The notes: generated by a model not told the origin, from the letters alone. Shown: positions 36,181 through 45,666, counted from the first letter of the stretch. The stretch is 64,000 bases of DNA from an uncultured Prevotellaceae bacterium (GCA_900316985.1 ONFE01000014.1:1-64000), one strand, 5' to 3'. A program made the numbers and translations.

Positions 36181-36245
36181 AAGTTACGAAAAGTCGAGAG
36201 CAAAACAAAAGAATTCATTCTTTTTTTCCCGAGCGCAAGTAACTT
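36181..36245. repeat. Imperfect palindrome in the divergent intergenic region
   Basis: AAGTTAC...GTCGAGAGC...GAATTC at the centre, mirrored by GAATTC...CCCGAGCGC...GTAACTT. It resembles a dispersed Bacteroidales intergenic palindrome. The rest of 36127-36357 is A/T-rich with an ACACAAAG repeat and no supported gene. Confidence 0.6.
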
Positions 36246-36357
36246 ATTCAAAGACACAAAGTTTTTTGGAATATTAAAAATTTATTTCATATTTGCCCCC
36301 TAATTCCTCCAATTATTCCTGCTTTTTTGCTTTTATGGCCAAATAATCGGCAAATTG

Positions 36358-36389
36358 TTTGGATATTTAAGATTAAAATCCTATTTTTG
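36358..36389 (+). promoter_or_regulatory. Promoter of the AAA ATPase gene
   Basis: TTTG (36358-36361), 20 bp, TATTTTTG (36382-36389). Confidence 0.68.
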
Positions 36390-36395
36390 CATCGC

Positions 36396-36437
36396 GGAAA
36401 ATCCGTGACGGAAAATATGTGACGGAAATTCCGTGAT
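36396..36437 (+). repeat. Three contiguous 14-bp repeats in the 5' leader of the ATPase gene
   Basis: GGAAAATCCGTGAC, GGAAAATATGTGAC and GGAAATTCCGTGAT run without gaps, beginning about where transcription should start. TCCGTGACGGA within them is nearly palindromic, so this could be an operator array or an RNA element. Confidence 0.75.
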
Positions 36438-36465
36438 AAACTTTATGCTTAAACATCTTCAAGTC

Positions 36466-37608
36466 ATGGCAAAGAAAACGACAAATAAGCTTCAAAACCC
36501 CTTTGTTTATCAGGGTTATAAAGGACCAGATTATTTCTGCGACCGTATAGAAGAAACAGAAAATCTGATTTCCAGTCTTCGAAATGGGAGGAATGTAACC
36601 TTGGTTGCTCCACGAAAAATGGGGAAAACAGGCCTTATTAAGCATGCTTTTTATCAGATAAAGCAACAAAATAAGAATGCAATATGCCTTTATGTCGATA
36701 TTTTCTCCACTCGTAACCAACATGAACTGGTGGAATTGCTTTGGCGAACAGTGGTGGAAGAAGCCTTTTCGAGAAGAAAAGCGGTTGTTTCGAAAATGGC
36801 TGATGTGTTTATGGGTTTGCGTCCGACGGTCAGCCCTGATCCGCTGACTGGAGCCCCCTCTTTCTCTGTGAGTATAGAGCCAGTACAGGCAGAGCACACC
36901 CTGAAGGGCATTCTTGACTATCTTGACAGTCTGCAAAAGGAAGTCTATTTGGCTATAGATGAATTCCAGCAGATAGCCGAATACCCGGAAAAAGGAACTG
37001 AAGCCCTGCTGCGTTCCCTCATTCAGTTTACGCATCATATAGGCTTTGTGTTTTCCGGAAGCCACCAGCATCTGATGGCTGAGATGTTCAGTTCACCCAA
37101 ACGGCCTTTTTTCCAGAGTACCCAGTTGATGGGGCTTCAGCCTTTGCACGAGGAAATCTATTATGAGTTTGCCCGCCGCTTTTTCGAGCAGAAGGGTGGG
37201 GTGCTCGACTCCGTACCTTTTCATCAAGTTTATGAGCGTTTTGGTGGTTACACCTGGTATGTTCAGGCTGTGCTTAACCGGTTGTACGAAGACGAGAAAC
37301 GCGTGGACTCAGGGCAGAAAGTAACCGATGCCATTCTTAAAATACTTGGCACGCAGGCTTTGCAGTACGAAAGCGTCGTTTCTTTTTTGACTGACAACCA
37401 GTTTGCTCTGCTGAAAGCCGTTGCCAAGGCCGGGCGTGTGCCCAGTCCGCAAAGCAATGCCTTTATTCGCCAGTACGGGCTGCCGGGAAGCAGCAGTGTG
37501 AAAACTGCCTTGGATATGCTGATGGCCAAAGACCTTGTTTGCCAAACTCCCCAAGGCTACATTGTCAGCGATCGTTTTATGGATTTATGGCTGAAAAGAA
37601 CATTTTAG
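36466..37608 (+). CDS. AAA+ ATPase of the archaeal-ATPase-like (STAND-related) family
   Basis: A 380-residue P-loop ATPase: NPFVYQGYKGPDYFCDRIEE leads to the Walker A LVAPRKMGKTGL and Walker B VYLAIDEFQQ; FVFSGSHQHLM is a sensor-like segment. The C-terminal third (LLKAVAKAGRVPSPQSNAFIRQYGLPGSSSVKTALDML) looks like a winged helix. Such proteins occur widely in Bacteroidales with unknown targets. ATG 36466 is preferred because the frame upstream overlaps the 14-bp repeat array. It stands alone with its own promoter. Confidence 0.82.
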   Translation: MAKKTTNKLQNPFVYQGYKGPDYFCDRIEETENLISSLRNGRNVTLVAPRKMGKTGLIKHAFYQIKQQNKNAICLYVDIFSTRNQHELVELLWRTVVEEAFSRRKAVVSKMADVFMGLRPTVSPDPLTGAPSFSVSIEPVQAEHTLKGILDYLDSLQKEVYLAIDEFQQIAEYPEKGTEALLRSLIQFTHHIGFVFSGSHQHLMAEMFSSPKRPFFQSTQLMGLQPLHEEIYYEFARRFFEQKGGVLDSVPFHQVYERFGGYTWYVQAVLNRLYEDEKRVDSGQKVTDAILKILGTQALQYESVVSFLTDNQFALLKAVAKAGRVPSPQSNAFIRQYGLPGSSSVKTALDMLMAKDLVCQTPQGYIVSDRFMDLWLKRTF

Positions 37609-37745
37609 AGATTGTCAGAACCTCTCAGCCCCTCCCTTTACCCAAACAGCGAGTCGATGAAGTACCTCAGTTTCCTTCATTCATAAATGTGTGAATGGCC
37701 TTAAGAATAGAAGTTTTAGTTAAAATATGCAAAAATGTTGTTTTG

Positions 37746-37780
37746 TTTGATTGTAGACGATTGGTTTATAATTAATTTTG
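37746..37780 (+). promoter_or_regulatory. Promoter of the DUF4105 gene
   Basis: TAATTTTG (37773-37780) with a TTTG at 37746-37749, a longer than usual 23-bp gap. ATG 37791 is only 10 nt after the -7 box. Region 37609-37745 shows nothing else. Confidence 0.5.
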
Positions 37781-37790
37781 CACCGCATTT

Positions 37791-38996
37791 ATGCATAAAA
37801 GGGTAAAGTTAAGGATAATAATGTTTAGACTGTTGGCCGTGTTGGCCATGCTATCGGCATGGGTGAATGGAGCGCATTCATCCCCTAACGATTCCGTTAA
37901 GGTGCTACCCGACAGCAGCAACTTCGTGACGGCCAGCCTGGTGATAGCAGAGCCGCTTCATGCGCTCTATTCCGTCTTTGGCCACGCCACACTCCGCATG
38001 GAGTGTCCATCGTATGACCTCGACTATGTGTTCACGTTTGAGAGTGATCCGAACTTCGGCACATTCATGACGGGAATAGCTGGAAAGGCTAAGGCGAAAT
38101 ATGTCGCCGTGCCTACAGACATGTTCATCAACGACACCAAAAAATCGGGACGAGGACTAAAGCAGTATAAACTGAACCTCACTCATCACGAGAAACAAGA
38201 ACTGTGGCGACTGCTTGACGAGGAGATGATGGCAGGAGCATACCGCAACTTCAATTTGCTCTTTACCAATTGCCTGACAACCTCCATCCTGAACGTGCAG
38301 CGCTGTATCATTGGTGAGCATTTTGAATGGGGAAAGTTGGAATATCCGCAGACGCTCAATGATGGCGAACTGTTCCGGCATGCCGTTAGACATTCGCCTT
38401 GGGCGGAGTTCCTGTTTATCACCTTTGGCGGAACGGCTTACGACCGACGCTCCATACAGGAGTTTAGGTTAACGCCTGAAACCATTGTCCCGATGCTTCG
38501 TAAGGCAACCATCACCAACGACTCTACAGGAGTAAGCCGTTTCGTGATAACGGACCCGGGAACGACACTGGTTGAGAGCAGCGGCAAAGACAAGGCAACG
38601 CCGATAACGCCGAATATCGTTTTTGGTGGTTTGCTACTGCTGACGTTGCTCATCACACTTGCCGAATGGGTACTCCATTGGCAACAGGTTGCTAAAGCCT
38701 ACGACATATTGCTCTTCACGGCGCAGTTGTTGGTGAGCCTATTGATGCTCTACATAACATTCTTCTCGGAGATGTTTGTCACCCAATGGAATTGGTATCT
38801 CGTCGCCTTTCTGCCATTGCCTCTGTTGTTTTGGCAGATTCGAAACAAGAAATCCGCTTCGTATTGCTGGCTAGGATATAGCATAGTGCTGGTACTCTTC
38901 ATTCTGTCAACGCCTTTCATCGGCATTCTTGATTGGTCGCATCAGCTGATTACGGGGTCTTTTCTAATAAGAAGTATAAGTCATTTTAAAGATTAA
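37791..38996 (+). CDS. DUF4105 (Lnb N-terminal periplasmic-like) membrane protein
   Basis: A 401-residue protein: N-terminal signal or anchor (MFRLLAVLAMLSAWVNGAHS, with a possible second start at 37821), then a papain-like DUF4105 domain with LYSVFGHATLRM (His) and LLFTNCLTTS (Cys) as candidate catalytic residues, and several C-terminal membrane helices (about 275-395). The domain occurs next to lipoprotein-processing functions in some bacteria; here the role is unknown. It heads a possible operon with the secreted protein at 39002 (5 nt gap) and the small acidic protein at 40915. Confidence 0.78.
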   Translation: MHKRVKLRIIMFRLLAVLAMLSAWVNGAHSSPNDSVKVLPDSSNFVTASLVIAEPLHALYSVFGHATLRMECPSYDLDYVFTFESDPNFGTFMTGIAGKAKAKYVAVPTDMFINDTKKSGRGLKQYKLNLTHHEKQELWRLLDEEMMAGAYRNFNLLFTNCLTTSILNVQRCIIGEHFEWGKLEYPQTLNDGELFRHAVRHSPWAEFLFITFGGTAYDRRSIQEFRLTPETIVPMLRKATITNDSTGVSRFVITDPGTTLVESSGKDKATPITPNIVFGGLLLLTLLITLAEWVLHWQQVAKAYDILLFTAQLLVSLLMLYITFFSEMFVTQWNWYLVAFLPLPLLFWQIRNKKSASYCWLGYSIVLVLFILSTPFIGILDWSHQLITGSFLIRSISHFKD

Positions 38997-39001
38997 TTTG
39001 T

Positions 39002-40894
39002 ATGAATAAAGAAAGTTATCTTCCTAAAGTATATCTGCATAGATGGCTATGCACGATAATGTTGTTGACTATTAGTTTGCTTACAGTAACAGCCACAAGC
39101 ACTTACTATTACAAAGTGACTGCCACGGCAACTCCAAATGGATATGGTAAAGTGTATGTTAGCAGAACGAGTACCAATAATCCGCCCTATCAAGCATCGC
39201 GAACCATTGAGAATAGTTTAGACTATGTTGGTAAACCGACGTTGAATTTCAAATTCTATGCCCAGGCTGAAGATGAAAACTATATTTTTTCACATTGGGC
39301 AAGCGGAAGTGCAAATGGAACACCCGTCAGTACAAGCACATCTTTCAATACTGATTTGGAGATATCCGGCACATCAAGTAGTTCCCCTACAACATACAGT
39401 TATTATGCTGTGTTTATCGCGCAACAAGGTTTAATAAAAGTGAGATCGGCTGACGAAAGCAAAGGTTCTGTCAATATCAATAACCCAAACAACATCGAGA
39501 ATGATGAAGTGACGTTGACTGCCAATCCTGACGTCACCAATGGCGTATTGTTCTTAGGTTGGAAAAAAAACAACGAAGACGGGTCCAACGATGGCTATTA
39601 TTCAAAAGACAACCCATTGGTTCTGACCGCCGGGAGCGATACAAAAGGCACCTATTATGCCTACTTTAGCAATCCTGCGGAAAAAACCTATATCCGTTTG
39701 CAAAACAAAAAGACAGGCCGGTTCCTCTGCATCTACGGTAATCAACAAGCCACTGAACACGAACGAACTATCCAAGGCAGTACTAAACAAGATGGTTTCA
39801 CTTTCACCAACAGCCTGAAGTTGATAGCAAAAGATGAGGCGCAGGGAAATCCTGCCACCGTGTTCTTGCGTACTGGAAATCCCAGCGGAAGTGGTGTTAC
39901 CATTGGGGGCGATTTGACGGCACATGGGGTGAGTTACAAAACGCATCTTGCAAAGAGCAATAATTATGCGCTGACTATGGTCAATACGGATAAAGGTGTT
40001 CGTATCTATACCACTTTTACCTATTCTGGTGTTACTTTTTCTTCCTATCTCTGCGATGAGGGTGGCAGCACTCAATATGCCGTGATGAAGTCGTTTGGTG
40101 AAGGGGTTGACGAATCTGCTACCTATTGGTCACTTTATACATTGGACGAATCCAATACCGAAGGTGCTTTCGGTGCCAATGCCAAGGCGAAATACACGAA
40201 AAAGGGCAAGTATTATACCACTATGTACACCGACTTCCCATACAAATTGCTTGACGGCGTGAATGCTTATTATCTGACGATACCAGAGGGAGGTATGGAA
40301 GAACTTGAAGAAGAATTTGACCGCCACAACGTTGTGTTCATGCAAGTGACGGGTGGCAAAGTTCCTGCTAATATGGCCGTCATTTTGGAATGTCCTGTCG
40401 TACAGAATGATATAAACTCTACTTCTATTGTTACGAATCGACTTCAGCCATTGACAGAAACAGTTGCTCCAATCGTCGACCAAGGACTCAATTTCCTAAA
40501 AGGCTATATTTCGTTAAATAATAGAAAAGAGACCAACAACAAAAAGCGTATGTATGTGTTGTCGGCCGATCCCAATAATGGCGTTCTAGGATTCTACCAT
40601 TCAACAGCCGCAAACATGACGCCTAATAAGGCTTATCTGTTGGCACCGGAAGTTTCTGATGAAGAGGAAGCTTATTATGCAAAGGAATTGACTTTCTCTT
40701 TTGGTTTTCCAGAGGAGAATACTGAAAACCAAGAGACAAATGGAATAGAACTTTCTGAGTTGATGGTAGATGAAGACGATAGCATGCCTGTATATAATTT
40801 GAATGGAAGTAAGGTTGCCGAGGGCAAGGCTGCAGAAAAGATGCTGCGCCCAGGCGTATATGTGAAGAAAGGTAAAAAGTTTGTTGTTAAATAA
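39002..40894 (+). CDS. Large secreted protein with a C-terminal sorting-type domain
   Basis: 630 residues with an N-terminal hydrophobic segment (about 14-31), Ser/Thr-rich regions, and bacterial-repeat-like motifs (NYIFSHWASGSANG, LTANPDVTNGVLFLGWKKN). A middle region reads RLQNKKTGRFLCIYGN. The last about 40 residues (MPVYNLNGSKVAEGKAAEKMLRPGVYVKKGKKFVVK) match the style of type A C-terminal domains used by Prevotella/Porphyromonas type IX secretion. It is probably exported to the surface. Function unknown. Confidence 0.68.
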   Translation: MNKESYLPKVYLHRWLCTIMLLTISLLTVTATSTYYYKVTATATPNGYGKVYVSRTSTNNPPYQASRTIENSLDYVGKPTLNFKFYAQAEDENYIFSHWASGSANGTPVSTSTSFNTDLEISGTSSSSPTTYSYYAVFIAQQGLIKVRSADESKGSVNINNPNNIENDEVTLTANPDVTNGVLFLGWKKNNEDGSNDGYYSKDNPLVLTAGSDTKGTYYAYFSNPAEKTYIRLQNKKTGRFLCIYGNQQATEHERTIQGSTKQDGFTFTNSLKLIAKDEAQGNPATVFLRTGNPSGSGVTIGGDLTAHGVSYKTHLAKSNNYALTMVNTDKGVRIYTTFTYSGVTFSSYLCDEGGSTQYAVMKSFGEGVDESATYWSLYTLDESNTEGAFGANAKAKYTKKGKYYTTMYTDFPYKLLDGVNAYYLTIPEGGMEELEEEFDRHNVVFMQVTGGKVPANMAVILECPVVQNDINSTSIVTNRLQPLTETVAPIVDQGLNFLKGYISLNNRKETNNKKRMYVLSADPNNGVLGFYHSTAANMTPNKAYLLAPEVSDEEEAYYAKELTFSFGFPEENTENQETNGIELSELMVDEDDSMPVYNLNGSKVAEGKAAEKMLRPGVYVKKGKKFVVK

Positions 40895-40914
40895 ATAAGT
40901 ATATTGAGAGAAAG

Positions 40915-41106
40915 ATGAAAAAGAAATATGAAGTACCGGAGATGCAAATTGTGGAACCGAAAGAGCCACTGATGCTTGAACTGCCTGTTGGCTCTCCGAA
41001 TCAATTTGTTGACGATGAGGCCGCCAAGGAGCAGGGCGAATTCGTAGAAGAGGATGCTGTTCCAACTTCCCCGAACATTTGGGGAGATACCGAAGAAGAG
41101 GATTAA
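40915..41106 (+). CDS. Small acidic protein of 63 residues
   Basis: Begins MKKKYEVPEMQIVEPKEPLM and ends in a strongly acidic tail (SPNIWGDTEEED). Bacteroidales genomes contain many small proteins with a similar KKxYxxPxxxxxE start and no known function. It lies 20 nt after the secreted protein and is followed by a good terminator, which supports it as a real gene. A precursor-peptide or accessory role is possible but unproven. Confidence 0.6.
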   Translation: MKKKYEVPEMQIVEPKEPLMLELPVGSPNQFVDDEAAKEQGEFVEEDAVPTSPNIWGDTEEED

Positions 41107-41145
41107 GTATGAAATGGGGCCAATGGCCTTACGATAGCAATAGAA

Positions 41146-41180
41146 AGGCTGCATTCCTGAAAGGGGATGCAGCTTTTTTG
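41146..41180 (+). terminator. Terminator after the small acidic protein gene
   Basis: GGCTGCATTCC, loop TGAAA, GGGGATGCAGC, then TTTTTT. Confidence 0.85.
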
Positions 41181-41197
41181 TATAGGAAATTTTTGAT

Positions 41198-41718
41198 TTG
41201 AGGGTGTAAGGGTGCAGAATGCCGATAAACACTGGGCTTGCACCCTGTTTCAGAGGGTGTCAAGGGTGTCATAAGGGTGTAAGGGGTGACCCACCCCAGC
41301 CCTTCAGACCCACCCCAGCCCTCCCTGTTTAGGGAGGGAGTAAATACCCCTACAACAGATATCTTAAATAATGTGCTCCTTTAGGAATGGATAGTTAAAA
41401 TTCTCTAGAGAATTTTCTCCAAAACATCATTGGAAGGGATGCAAACAATCATCGGAAGCAAAAAATTCTCTAGAGAATTTTTCAACGCTAATGATTACCT
41501 TACTCCTAAAGATAGTTTTATTCCTCACGCAGAGTGAATGGAGTACGCAGAGAATAATCAATAAAACTCCCTCCCTAAACAGGGAGGGTTGGGGTGGGTC
41601 GCTTTTATTCAGGAAGGGTCGAGGTGGGCTTACACCCTTATGACACCCTTGACACCCTTCTGAATAGGGTGCAAGGCCTGTGTTTATCGGGGTTTTGACA
41701 CCCTTGCACCCTTAAAAA
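41198..41718. repeat. About 520-bp nested palindrome in a gene-free stretch
   Basis: The arms 41198-41342 and 41565-41718 are inverted copies of each other over about 145 bp. Blocks with perfect identity include 41254-41283 against 41629-41658 (30 bp, GGGTGTCA/AGGGTGTAAG units) and the CCCTCCCTGTTTAGGGAGGG block (41319-41341 against 41566-41588). The core (41343-41564) is itself symmetric: CTTTAGGA (41379) pairs with TCCTAAAG (41504), and two perfect TCTCTAGAGA palindromes face each other. No ORF or transposase is present. Confidence 0.88.
41397..41482. repeat. Pair of perfect AATTCTCTAGAGAATT palindromes
   Basis: A 20-bp perfect palindrome at 41397-41416 and a 22-bp one at 41461-41482 share the same core. 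Between them are direct repeats ATCATTGGAAG and ATCATCGGAAG. They could be protein-binding sites or hairpins in RNA. Confidence 0.85.
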
Positions 41719-41754
41719 GAAAATTCTCGCGTACGCGCGCGCATAAGGTGATGA

Positions 41755-41790
41755 ACCTGAAACCAGAAACTTGAAACCTGAAACCAGAAA
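41755..41790. repeat. TGAAACC/AGAAACTTGAAACC repeat
   Basis: A further member of the TTTCAAG/TTTCAGG family, next to a CGCGTACGCGCGCGC stretch (about 41728-41742). Nothing else is seen before the pckA promoter. Confidence 0.7.
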
Positions 41791-41907
41791 TGCGTCAACG
41801 CGCCACAGTTTGCAAAGTGGAGTTTTCAAAAATGTTTGCGCGCACATCATTTTTAAATACTTTAACCGAAATTCGGGGCTAAAAGTCAATTTTTAAGGGG
41901 ATAACGT

Positions 41908-41938
41908 TTTGTGAGTCAGTGAAAAATGAGTAACTTTG
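41908..41938 (+). promoter_or_regulatory. Promoter of pckA
   Basis: TTTG (41908-41911), 19 bp, TAACTTTG (41931-41938): a consensus Bacteroidota promoter with a 5' leader of about 65 nt. Confidence 0.75.
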
Positions 41939-42008
41939 CAACCGCAAATTGGATAAATGCCATTTGCTTAGGGTAAAAGATATTCACAATTTAAATTTTA
42001 AAGATATT

Positions 42009-43622
42009 ATGGCAAAGTTAGATTTGACTCAGTATGGCATCACCGGTTCAACCGTGATTGCTCACAATCCATCGTATGAGTACCTCTTCGAGGAGGAGAC
42101 AAAGGCTGGTCTCGAGGGTTTCGACAAGGGCGTAAACACCGAGCTCAACGCCGTGAACGTAATGACTGGTATCTACACTGGTCGTTCACCTAAAGACAAG
42201 TACATCGTGAAGGATGCTCAGAGCGAGGATAAGGTTTGGTGGACTTCTGAGGAGTACAAGAACGACAACCATCCCATGAGCGAGGAGGTTTGGGCAAAGG
42301 TTAAGGATATTGCCATCAAGGAGCTCTGCAACAAGGACCTTTATGTGGTGGACGCTTTCTGCGGTGCCAATGAGGCTACCCGTCTGCGCGTTCGTTTCAT
42401 CGTTGAGGTTGCCTGGCAGGCACACTTCGTAAAGAACATGTTCATCCAGCCCACCGCTGAGGAACTGGAGAACTTTGAGCCTAACTTCGTTATCTATAAC
42501 GCTTCTAAGGCAAAGGTTGAGAACTACAAGGAGCTGGGTCTGAACTCAGAGACTTGTGTTGCCTTCAACACCACAACCCGCGAGCAGTGCATCATCAACA
42601 CCTGGTACGGTGGTGAGATGAAGAAGGGTATGTTCTCTATGATGAACTACTATCTGCCTCTGCAGGGTATCGCTTCTATGCACTGCTCTGCCAACACCGA
42701 TATGGAAGGTAAGAACACCGCTATCTTCTTCGGTCTGTCTGGAACTGGTAAGACCACTCTGAGTACCGATCCTAAGCGTCTGCTCATTGGTGACGACGAG
42801 CACGGATGGGACGACGAGGGTGTGTTCAACTTCGAGGGTGGCTGCTATGCCAAGGTTATCAACCTCGACAAGGAGAGTGAGCCCGATATCTACAACGCTA
42901 TCCGCCGCGATGCCCTGCTCGAGAACGTGACTGTTGATGAGAACGGTAAGATTGACTTCGCCGACAAGAGCGTGACCGAGAACACCCGCGTAAGCTATCC
43001 TATCAACCACATTGAGAAGATTGCCCAGAAGGTGAACAAGAAGAGCGCTGGTCCTGAGGCTAAGAACGTTATCTTCCTCTCTGCCGACGCATTCGGCGTG
43101 CTGCCTCCAGTTTCTATCCTGACTCCTGAGCAGACGAAGTACTACTTCCTCTCTGGTTTCACCGCAAAGCTGGCTGGTACAGAGCGCGGTATCACTGAGC
43201 CCACTCCTACATTCTCTGCTTGCTTCGGCCAGGCATTCCTTGAGCTGCATCCTACAAAGTATGCTGAGGAGCTGGTGAAGAAGATGGAGAAGAGCGGTGC
43301 CAAGGCTTATCTGGTGAACACTGGTTGGAACGGAACTGGCAAGCGTATCTCTATCAAGGATACACGTGGTATCATCGACGCTATCCTGGGTGGTGACATC
43401 CTGAACGCTCCTACCAAGAAGATTCCTTACTTCGACTTCGAGGTTCCCACACAGCTGAATGGTGTAGCATGGGGTATTCTCGATCCTCGTGATACCTATC
43501 AGAACCGCAATGAGTGGGAAGAGAAGGCCAAAGACCTGGCTGCCCGCTTCATCAAGAACTTCAAGAAGTACGAGGGCAACGAGGCTGGTAAGGCTCTCGT
43601 CGCTGCAGGACCGAAACTTTAA
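42009..43622 (+). CDS. pckA: Phosphoenolpyruvate carboxykinase (ATP)
   Basis: A 537-residue enzyme interconverting oxaloacetate and phosphoenolpyruvate. Visible: [11 protein letters not shown] (phosphate/OAA binding), the kinase-1a P-loop GLSGTGKTT (242-250), the metal-binding [24 protein letters not shown], and [24 protein letters not shown]. In Prevotella-type anaerobes it mainly fixes CO2 on the way to succinate. Codon use is strongly biased, as in highly expressed genes. ATG 42009 is preferred; the 20 codons upstream lie in the mRNA leader. Confidence 0.97.
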   Translation: MAKLDLTQYGITGSTVIAHNPSYEYLFEEETKAGLEGFDKGVNTELNAVNVMTGIYTGRSPKDKYIVKDAQSEDKVWWTSEEYKNDNHPMSEEVWAKVKDIAIKELCNKDLYVVDAFCGANEATRLRVRFIVEVAWQAHFVKNMFIQPTAEELENFEPNFVIYNASKAKVENYKELGLNSETCVAFNTTTREQCIINTWYGGEMKKGMFSMMNYYLPLQGIASMHCSANTDMEGKNTAIFFGLSGTGKTTLSTDPKRLLIGDDEHGWDDEGVFNFEGGCYAKVINLDKESEPDIYNAIRRDALLENVTVDENGKIDFADKSVTENTRVSYPINHIEKIAQKVNKKSAGPEAKNVIFLSADAFGVLPPVSILTPEQTKYYFLSGFTAKLAGTERGITEPTPTFSACFGQAFLELHPTKYAEELVKKMEKSGAKAYLVNTGWNGTGKRISIKDTRGIIDAILGGDILNAPTKKIPYFDFEVPTQLNGVAWGILDPRDTYQNRNEWEEKAKDLAARFIKNFKKYEGNEAGKALVAAGPKL

Positions 43623-43686
43623 GAGTTAAGAGTTATCGCCTTCGGCGATTTTGAATTGACAATTAAGAATTAGTTCTATGATTAAT

Positions 43687-43718
43687 AGCGGATTGCCCAC
43701 GGGCAGTCCGCTTTTTTC
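43687..43718 (+). terminator. Terminator after pckA
   Basis: AGCGGATTGCCC, ACG, GGGCAGTCCGCT, then a T-run. Confidence 0.88.
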
Positions 43719-43790
43719 TTGCAAATTGTTCAAAAAAGGATCTTTAGAGAAGATACTTACGCTCGAAAAAGCAAATTAAAACATATTTTA

Positions 43791-43822
43791 TTTGCATTTT
43801 TGCTCGCTAAATCGTATCTTTG
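43791..43822 (+). promoter_or_regulatory. Promoter of the secreted protein gene at 43860
   Basis: TTTG (43791-43794), 20 bp, TATCTTTG (43815-43822). Confidence 0.7.
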
Positions 43823-43859
43823 CAGCCAACAATATTATTTTCCTGAAAAATTTAATTAC

Positions 43860-45383
43860 ATGCGTATGAAAAAATTTACTCTTATGATTGTTGCTGCCTT
43901 GATGGCAGTTACCGCCAATGCCCAGAAACTGGAGAGGGCACAGTTGGCACGTCCAATGCAGAATCGGGTTAGTATGACAGCCAGTCCGATGCAGAGCAAG
44001 GTTAACAGCGTTACCCGTCCGATGCAGGGAAAGACTCAGTCTGTGGAAACCATCAAGCAGATTAAGAAGGCTCGCAAGGCAGCTGCCGTTTCGTCTATCG
44101 ATGACCTGACCGGAACGTGGATGCAGATCTATTACAGTGGTTTCGATGAGGCTATTCTTTCTACGATTATTGAAATCACCAAGACCGAAGGTAGCGAGAA
44201 TTCGATTACCATCACTGGTTGGTGGGGCAGTTGGACTGAGCCGATAGAGGCTAAAGTGGATATTGCTGCTGGAACCGTCACGATTGATCCTCAGTTGCTT
44301 TACGAGTATGAGGGTGATAGTCCCGCAGAACTCATTAATGTCACAACCGAAGGCGCTGCTCTTATAGGAACCATCGAGGAAGACGGTAGCATATCTTTTG
44401 AAGATGAATGGGCTGCCCATATCATAGGCGGTGAACAATCGTATGAATATGCTCTGTTTACTATGTTAGTAAGGCCTAACGGCAAGATGAACTATATGAA
44501 CAATGGTATACAAAGCGCTGACGTCTATATTGAGCAAGATATAGAAGAAGAAACTGTTTATGTTTACAATTTCGGAGATTATGGCCGAGCCATAGAGCTT
44601 ACCATGAATAGCGATAAGACTATTGAAGTTTCATCCGATCAGATTGTTTATGTCAGCTCAAACGGTGACTTCTACATTTATGGCTTAAATGAAACAGCAG
44701 ATAAACTGATCGATCTTACAGCAACTGGAACAGAGACTACAATCACTTTCGACCAGGCATGGACAGGTTATGCGGATAGTGGCTATTGGCTGGGTATTAA
44801 CTCAGATTGCATCATCACACTGACTGACGGTTCTACATTCGTTTATCCCGCAGAGATTGAAGATGTGGCCGCTACTCCTGCCACTCCTACAGACTTGGAA
44901 TATGAAGTGACACCCAAATATGGACCGCGTATACTGTTTAATGTGCCTCTTCAGGATGTTGACGGTAACAAGTTGCGTAAAGACAGATTCTTCTATCAGA
45001 TCTATTACATGAAGGATGGCACGGCTTCTGCTTACACGCTGAAGGCCAGTGAAGATGCTTATACGGAGTTGGAAAGCGATATGGAACTGATTCCATATGA
45101 CTTTACCGACGGTTGGGACATCTTCACGGAGAAAGAAGCCAAGAGAGTCTATCTTTATGGTACCGATGGCTGGGAGAAAGTCGGCGTGAAGAGCATCTAC
45201 CAAGGTGGAGGCGAGACTCATGAGTCTGAGATTGTCTGGTATGACATCGTTGATACCGGCATCAGCCAAGTGAATACCACCCAGCAGAATGGCGGCAAGG
45301 CCTTCAATCTGGCCGGTCAGCAGGTGAAGCAGGGCTATAAGGGCATCGTCATCAAGGACGGCAAGAAATTCGTGATTAAGTAA
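43860..45383 (+). CDS. Secreted protein with PMQ repeats and a C-terminal sorting-type domain
   Basis: 507 residues starting at ATG 43860 (alternatively 43866); a longer reading frame upstream crosses the promoter and is rejected. A signal peptide ending ANAQ is followed by three PMQ repeats (RPMQNRV, SPMQSKV, RPMQGKT). Next comes a domain beginning SSIDDLTGTWMQIYYSGFD, like lipocalin/DUF-type beta proteins of Prevotella. The end is a sorting-type tail (KAFNLAGQQVKQGYKGIVIKDGKKFVIK) suggesting type IX secretion. Function unknown. Confidence 0.72.
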   Translation: MRMKKFTLMIVAALMAVTANAQKLERAQLARPMQNRVSMTASPMQSKVNSVTRPMQGKTQSVETIKQIKKARKAAAVSSIDDLTGTWMQIYYSGFDEAILSTIIEITKTEGSENSITITGWWGSWTEPIEAKVDIAAGTVTIDPQLLYEYEGDSPAELINVTTEGAALIGTIEEDGSISFEDEWAAHIIGGEQSYEYALFTMLVRPNGKMNYMNNGIQSADVYIEQDIEEETVYVYNFGDYGRAIELTMNSDKTIEVSSDQIVYVSSNGDFYIYGLNETADKLIDLTATGTETTITFDQAWTGYADSGYWLGINSDCIITLTDGSTFVYPAEIEDVAATPATPTDLEYEVTPKYGPRILFNVPLQDVDGNKLRKDRFFYQIYYMKDGTASAYTLKASEDAYTELESDMELIPYDFTDGWDIFTEKEAKRVYLYGTDGWEKVGVKSIYQGGGETHESEIVWYDIVDTGISQVNTTQQNGGKAFNLAGQQVKQGYKGIVIKDGKKFVIK

Positions 45384-45485
45384 GTGAAGAACCAAACTTG
45401 TTTGGATTCTTCCGAACGTGAACGAATTGGAACGTAGTTCAAAGTTCATGGTGAAGTAACCCTTCACGACAATGTGAAAATCAGT

Positions 45486-45514
45486 AAAAGGTCCGCCCAA
45501 GAGTGGGCCTTTTA
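45486..45514 (+). terminator. Terminator after the secreted protein gene
   Basis: AAAAGG-T-CCGCCCA, loop AGAG, TGGGCCTTTT, then ATTG. Confidence 0.75.
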
Positions 45515-45564
45515 TTGATTTAAGTCAAAAATTCGTCCAATAATTGCAAAAGTGATTTAAAACA

Positions 45565-45596
45565 TTTGTGTGGGCACACAAAAATTTGTATCTTTG
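45565..45596 (+). promoter_or_regulatory. Promoter with an operator-like inverted repeat over the -33 box
   Basis: TTTG (45565-45568), 20 bp, TATCTTTG (45589-45596). The -33 box is the first half of a perfect inverted repeat TTTGTGTG-GG-CACACAAA (45565-45582), a likely regulator site. Confidence 0.72.
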
Positions 45597-45666
45597 CATC
45601 GCTTTCGGGAGAAAGTATCCAAAAGTTTTCATAGGTTAGTAGTTTGATAGATTTAAGGTAAAGATT

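Noticed and set aside
41198..41718. CRISPR array
   Set aside because: GGGTGTCA-type units are contiguous with no unique spacers, and the larger pattern is inverted rather than direct; no cas gene is present.
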